This document shows, piece by piece, positions 60,243 through 64,000 of a DNA stretch of 64,000 bases (positions are counted from its first letter, which is position 1; every line of letters begins with the position of its first letter). The position numbers and the translations under genes were made by a program. Below the pieces are notes generated by a model that did not search any database, was not told the origin of the DNA, and saw only the letters and a list, made by a program, of their open reading frames with translations. The stretch comes from Comamonadaceae bacterium (lineage in GTDB: Bacteria; Pseudomonadota; Gammaproteobacteria; Burkholderiales; Burkholderiaceae_C), in assembly GCA_027483665.1 (NCBI GenBank), contig JAIXUC010000018.1:1-64000 (forward strand), written 5' to 3'.

Positions 60243-62384
60243 ATGACCCAACCGCAAGCCCCCGTCGCCGCGAAACCAGCCTTGGGATTGGTGGACAACA
60301 CCCAGCCAGACGGGCAGTTCGTACAGTTTGAAGGCTCTCCCTTTGCGCTGTTTCAGCCATATGCCCCGGCCGGAGACCAGCCGCGTGCGATTGATGCGTT
60401 GGTGGAGGGCGTTCAAGCAGGTGAAGTGTTTCAAACGCTGCTGGGCGTCACAGGTTCTGGCAAGACCTTCACCATGGCCAACGTGATTGCCCGCCTGGGC
60501 CGCCCCGCCATCGTGTTTGCACCCAATAAGACACTGGCGGCTCAGCTCTACAGCGAATTCCGAGAGTTCTTCCCAAAAAATGCAGTGGAGTACTTCGTCA
60601 GCTATTACGACTACTACCAGCCCGAGGCCTACGTACCCCAGCGCGACCTGTTTATTGAAAAAGACTCTGCGATCAACGAGCACATCGAGCAGATGCGCCT
60701 GAGTTGCACCAAAAGCATCTTGGAGCGGCGTGACGTGGTGATCGTCGCTACCGTCTCCGCTATCTACGGCATCGGCGAGCCCGAGGCCTATCACCAGATG
60801 GTCATGACCCTGCGCGTGGGTGACAAAAGCGGCCAGCGCGACCTTATTGGCCAGCTCATCCGCATGCAATATCAGCGCAACGAACAAGACTTTTCGCGCG
60901 GCAAGTTCCGTGTGCGTGGCGACACCATTGACGTTTTTCCGGCAGAGCACAGCGAGCTGGCCATACGCATCGAACTGTTCGACGATGAAATCGAATCGCT
61001 GCAGCTCTTTGACCCGCTCACTGGCCGTGTGCGGCAAAAAATCCCACGCTTCACCGTCTACCCGAGCAGCCACTACGTCACGCCGCGCGACCGCGTGATG
61101 GCGGCGGTGGAAACCATCAAGATCGAGCTGGCGTCAAGGCTCAAAGAACTGGTGGGCATGGGCAAGTTGGTTGAAGCGCAGCGCCTCGAGCAACGCACCC
61201 GGTTCGATTTGGAAATGCTCAGCGAAATCGGACACTGCAAGGGCATCGAAAACTACACCCGACATTTAAGTGGTGCTGCCCCTGGCAGTCCCCCCGCGAC
61301 GCTGACCGACTACCTGCCTCGCGATGCCGTGATGTTTTTGGACGAAAGCCATGTGCTGATTGGTCAGTTGAGTGGCATGTACAACGGCGACCGGGCGCGC
61401 AAAACGACGTTGGTCGAATACGGATTTCGCCTGCCAAGCGCGCTCGACAACCGCCCGCTCAAGTTTGACGAGTTCGAACAACGCATGCGGCAAGTGGTGT
61501 TTGTATCGGCGACGCCGGCGGATTACGAAAAGACGCACGCCAGCAGCGTGGTCGAGCAAGTGGTTCGCCCAACCGGCTTGGTAGATCCCCAGGTGGAGGT
61601 GCGCCCAGCCACGCATCAAGTTGACGACGTTCTGCAAGAAATTCGCCTGCGTGTGGAAAAGCACGAGCGCGTGCTCATCACCACCCTCACCAAGCGCATG
61701 GCCGAGCAGCTCACCGACTACCTGTCGGACAACGGGGTCAAGGTGCGCTATCTCCACAGCGACATCGACACCGTGGAGCGTGTGGAAATTCTGAGAGATC
61801 TGCGTTTGGGTGCTTTTGACGTGCTGGTGGGCATCAACCTGTTGCGCGAAGGCTTGGACATTCCAGAGGTGTCGCTGGTGGCCATCCTGGACGCCGACAA
61901 GGAGGGCTTCTTGCGCGCCGAGCGCAGCCTGATTCAGACGATCGGCAGGGCCGCGCGTAACGTGAATGGGCGGGCCATCTTGTACGCTGATCGCATCACG
62001 GATTCCATGCGACGCGCCATCGACGAAACCGAGCGACGCCGCACCAAGCAGCTGGCCTTCAACACAGAACATGGCATTTCTCCGAGAACCATCGTCAAGC
62101 AAGTACGCGACTTGATCGATGGGGTCTACAGCGAGAAGGCTGGGCGGGACGCGCAACGTCTGGCATCTGCGGCCGAGCAGCGCGCTCGGTTTGAAGACAT
62201 GAGTGAGAAGGACGTGGCGCGCGAGATTAAACGCCTAGAGAAGCTGATGATTGAGCACGCCCGCGACTTGGAGTTCGAGAAGGCCGCTCAAGTGCGCGAC
62301 CAATTGGGTTTGCTGCGCGAGCAGGCTTTTGGAGCCCGTGGAAACGACAACTTGGCTGTGCTCGTACCCGGTGGACGTCACTGA
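60243..62384 (+). CDS. uvrB: Excinuclease ABC subunit B
   Basis: 713-aa DNA damage-verifying helicase of nucleotide excision repair. Walker A GVTGSGKT is at residues 78-85. The damage-probing beta-hairpin includes [13 protein letters not shown], the DESH box is in [10 protein letters not shown], and helicase motifs V-VI are [20 protein letters not shown] and QTIGRAARN. The C-terminal UVR domain ([20 protein letters not shown]) contacts UvrC. The N-terminal ~30 residues before [20 protein letters not shown] are an extension. I saw no LexA-type CTG-N10-CAG box upstream. Confidence 0.97.
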   Translation: MTQPQAPVAAKPALGLVDNTQPDGQFVQFEGSPFALFQPYAPAGDQPRAIDALVEGVQAGEVFQTLLGVTGSGKTFTMANVIARLGRPAIVFAPNKTLAAQLYSEFREFFPKNAVEYFVSYYDYYQPEAYVPQRDLFIEKDSAINEHIEQMRLSCTKSILERRDVVIVATVSAIYGIGEPEAYHQMVMTLRVGDKSGQRDLIGQLIRMQYQRNEQDFSRGKFRVRGDTIDVFPAEHSELAIRIELFDDEIESLQLFDPLTGRVRQKIPRFTVYPSSHYVTPRDRVMAAVETIKIELASRLKELVGMGKLVEAQRLEQRTRFDLEMLSEIGHCKGIENYTRHLSGAAPGSPPATLTDYLPRDAVMFLDESHVLIGQLSGMYNGDRARKTTLVEYGFRLPSALDNRPLKFDEFEQRMRQVVFVSATPADYEKTHASSVVEQVVRPTGLVDPQVEVRPATHQVDDVLQEIRLRVEKHERVLITTLTKRMAEQLTDYLSDNGVKVRYLHSDIDTVERVEILRDLRLGAFDVLVGINLLREGLDIPEVSLVAILDADKEGFLRAERSLIQTIGRAARNVNGRAILYADRITDSMRRAIDETERRRTKQLAFNTEHGISPRTIVKQVRDLIDGVYSEKAGRDAQRLASAAEQRARFEDMSEKDVAREIKRLEKLMIEHARDLEFEKAAQVRDQLGLLREQAFGARGNDNLAVLVPGGRH

Positions 62385-62459
62385 AAAGTGCGTCTTTGCG
62401 ACCTGATTAGTAGAGATTTAGTCGCACCAGGCAAGAATAGAACTCAACGGTATAGTTAC

Positions 62460-62490
62460 TTGACCAATTAATTTGGGTTTCGCGTATAGT
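62460..62490 (+). promoter_or_regulatory. Probable iscR promoter
   Basis: TTGACC (62460-62465) and TATAGT (62485-62490) are 19 bp apart. The region between them (AATTAATTTGGG) overlaps an imperfect CCAA/TTGG inverted repeat, a plausible site for IscR autoregulation, although it is not a good match to the E. coli type 1 consensus. It predicts a 5' leader of about 150 nt before iscR. Confidence 0.5.
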
Positions 62491-62560
62491 CGAAGCGTTC
62501 GCTCAAGAACAACTGCTGAGGGTGACCGACGGCGGTGCGAGTGAGGGGTGAGGGAGAGTA

Positions 62561-62597
62561 CCCGACAGTGCTGAGCTGTCGGGCTGTGGTTTCAGCC
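62561..62597 (+). promoter_or_regulatory. Two overlapping hairpins in the iscR 5' leader
   Basis: CCCGACAG (62561-62568) pairs perfectly with CTGTCGGG (62576-62583) around a 7-nt loop. A second stem GGCTG (62582-62586) / CAGCC (62593-62597) shares two bases with the first, so both cannot form fully at once. They lie about 50-90 nt upstream of the start codon. There is no U-tract. Confidence 0.5.
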
Positions 62598-62649
62598 AAC
62601 TGTACGAACCGAAACACGATCGTGCGGGCGGCCAATAAGGAGCATCAAC

Positions 62650-63186
62650 ATGCGTCTGACAACCAAAGGCCGCTTTGCGGTCACCGCGATGATCGACCTC
62701 GCACTGCGGCAGAACGGTGGCCCAGTCACCTTGGCAGCCATCAGCCAACGTCAGCAGATTTCGCTGTCCTACCTAGAGCAGTTGTTCGGCAAACTGCGCC
62801 GACACGAGCTGGTCGAGTCCACGCGAGGCCCGGGCGGTGGATACACACTGGGGCGAAAGGCGGCTGACATCACGGTGGCAGACATCATTGTTTCAGTCGA
62901 TGAGCCGATCGACGCTACGCAGTGCGGTGGCAAAGAAAACTGCTTGGGCGACGGCGGGCGTTGCATGACGCACGAGCTGTGGGCTTCGTTGAATACCCGC
63001 ATGGTGGAGTTTCTCGATTCGGTGACTTTGCAGAAGCTGGTCGACGAGCAGCTGGCCAAGGGCGTGCAGATCGAAATGAAACCGATGGTGAAGCGGGCCA
63101 TTTCCGCCGTCCCGGTCGTCAAGCCCATCCGTGTCAACGCCCCTAATTCGGTGTTTGCTTTGGGCGCGATGTTTGCCAAGCCCTGA
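62650..63186 (+). CDS. iscR: Fe-S cluster assembly transcriptional regulator IscR
   Basis: 178-aa Rrf2-family regulator carrying a 2Fe-2S cluster. The winged helix begins [20 protein letters not shown] and has the recognition helix [16 protein letters not shown]. The cluster ligands are Cys92, Cys98, Cys105 and His108 in [19 protein letters not shown], as in E. coli IscR. AAGGAG is 8 nt upstream of the ATG. It heads the isc operon; iscS follows after 51 bp. In the holo form it represses isc genes. Confidence 0.97.
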   Translation: MRLTTKGRFAVTAMIDLALRQNGGPVTLAAISQRQQISLSYLEQLFGKLRRHELVESTRGPGGGYTLGRKAADITVADIIVSVDEPIDATQCGGKENCLGDGGRCMTHELWASLNTRMVEFLDSVTLQKLVDEQLAKGVQIEMKPMVKRAISAVPVVKPIRVNAPNSVFALGAMFAKP

Positions 63187-63237
63187 TCGTTGCCCGCAGC
63201 GCTTGGTTCAGCCCCACTTTCTTTGCGTCACCGTCAC

Positions 63238-64000
63238 ATGAGCACCACCCCGCATTTCCCTATTTACTTGGACTACAGCGCTACCAACCCCTGCGACCCG
63301 CGGGTTGTTGACGCCATGATCCCTTGGCTGCGTGAGCACTTCGGCAACCCAGCCTCGCGCAGCCACGCTTGGGGTTGGGAAGCAGAAGCGGCGGTGGAGC
63401 GCGCCAGAGACCAGGTAGCCGCGCTGATCGGTGCTGATCCACGGGAGATTGTTTGGACCAGCGGCGCAACCGAGTCAAACAACCTCGCCATCAAGGGCGC
63501 AGCGCATTTCTACAAGACCAAGGGCCGCCATATCGTCACGGTCAAGACGGAGCACAAGGCCGTCTTGGACACCTGCCGAGAACTCGAACGGCAGGGTTTT
63601 GAGGTGACTTACCTAGACGTCCAGGAAGACGGATTGGTGGATCTGGACCGATTCAAAGATGCATTGCGCCCAGACACGATCTTGGCCAGCGTCATGTTCG
63701 TGAACAACGAAATTGGCGTCATCCAGGACATCGCTGCCATCGGCGGCATCTGCCGCGAAAGAGGCGTCATATTGCATGTCGATGCAGCTCAGGCCACAGG
63801 CCGCGTTGCCGTGGACATGGCGACCCTGCCGGTTGACTTGATGAGCCTGACGTCGCACAAGACCTACGGACCGAAAGGCATAGGGGCCCTGTACGTCCGC
63901 CGCAAGCCTCGGATTCGTATCGAAGCGCAGATGCATGGCGGCGGACACGAGCGCGGCATGCGGTCGGGGACGCTGCCCACACACCAGTGCGTGGGCATGG
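63238..64000 (+). CDS. iscS: Cysteine desulfurase IscS (5' part, runs off the window)
   Basis: The first 254 codons are in the window and the frame stays open to the end. It begins [20 protein letters not shown]. Class V aminotransferase features: [22 protein letters not shown] with catalytic His106, [15 protein letters not shown], and the PLP lysine Lys208 in [12 protein letters not shown]. It mobilises sulfur from cysteine for Fe-S cluster and tRNA thiolation. The active-site Cys loop lies beyond the window. Encoded in the conserved iscR-iscS order. Confidence 0.96.
   Translation, partial: MSTTPHFPIYLDYSATNPCDPRVVDAMIPWLREHFGNPASRSHAWGWEAEAAVERARDQVAALIGADPREIVWTSGATESNNLAIKGAAHFYKTKGRHIVTVKTEHKAVLDTCRELERQGFEVTYLDVQEDGLVDLDRFKDALRPDTILASVMFVNNEIGVIQDIAAIGGICRERGVILHVDAAQATGRVAVDMATLPVDLMSLTSHKTYGPKGIGALYVRRKPRIRIEAQMHGGGHERGMRSGTLPTHQCVGM

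Noticed and set aside
62401-62430. Second IscR half-site (GACTAAAT on the minus strand at 62416-62423)
   Set aside because: Only one half matches the type 1 consensus; the other half is absent.

Overview
The window looks like ordinary chromosome of a high-GC betaproteobacterium, most probably Burkholderiales of the Comamonadaceae type. The evidence is the gene order ffs/dnaX-ybaB-recR, ilvBHC-pssA-leuA and nadE-glnB, a class I phaCAB cluster, an intracellular PhaZ, paired Aat and Bpt N-degron transferases, and an IscR-IscS start. Genes are densely packed and many neighbours overlap by ATGA. No gene-free stretch exceeds 300 bases. I see no insertion sequence, prophage, CRISPR array, tRNA or rRNA gene.

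Layout. 1-3.4 kb: 4.5S SRP RNA (minus strand), DNA polymerase III tau/gamma, YbaB, RecR, a MAPEG membrane protein. 3.5-8.2 kb: an orphan substrate-binding protein, MltD-like transglycosylase, glyoxalase II, a methyltransferase and RNase HI. 8.3-12.9 kb: a two-gene RND efflux system. 13-17.7 kb: mobA-moaA, the proton-pumping pyrophosphatase, and divergently the soluble pyrophosphatase. 17.7-22.6 kb: a COG3146-type protein, NAD synthetase plus PII, and an RDD-DgkA-LOG operon. 22.9-29 kb: branched-chain amino acid genes with an attenuator in front of leuA. 29-34 kb: a D,D-endopeptidase facing a five-gene operon (ABM monooxygenase, TRAP binding protein, Aat, Bpt, IclR). 34-39.7 kb: maiA, pgeF, a small membrane protein and phaCAB. 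39.7-44.9 kb: a complete type I secretion machine with no visible substrate. 45-54.3 kb: dusA, a GntR regulator and the propionyl-CoA to succinyl-CoA operon. 54.4-64 kb: a chemoreceptor with a C-terminal Cache domain, phaZ-rsxB, an aminotransferase, uvrB, iscR and the 5' part of iscS.

How it fits together. The organism makes polyhydroxybutyrate (phaCAB) and mobilises it (phaZ). It recycles propionyl-CoA by carboxylation and methylmalonyl-CoA mutase, and it handles pyrophosphate both at the membrane and in the cytosol. The most informative non-coding signals are: (1) an A9 slippery run in dnaX followed by a stem-loop and an immediate -1 stop, predicted to make the gamma subunit; (2) a leucine-codon leader peptide with mutually exclusive terminator and antiterminator in front of leuA; (3) structured leaders before hppA and iscR; (4) a palindrome on the phaZ promoter; (5) short tandem repeats between convergent genes and upstream of the type I secretion operon. 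I did not find a clear new defence or mobile system. The best candidates for novelty are the regulatory RNA elements and the architecture oddities listed as findings.
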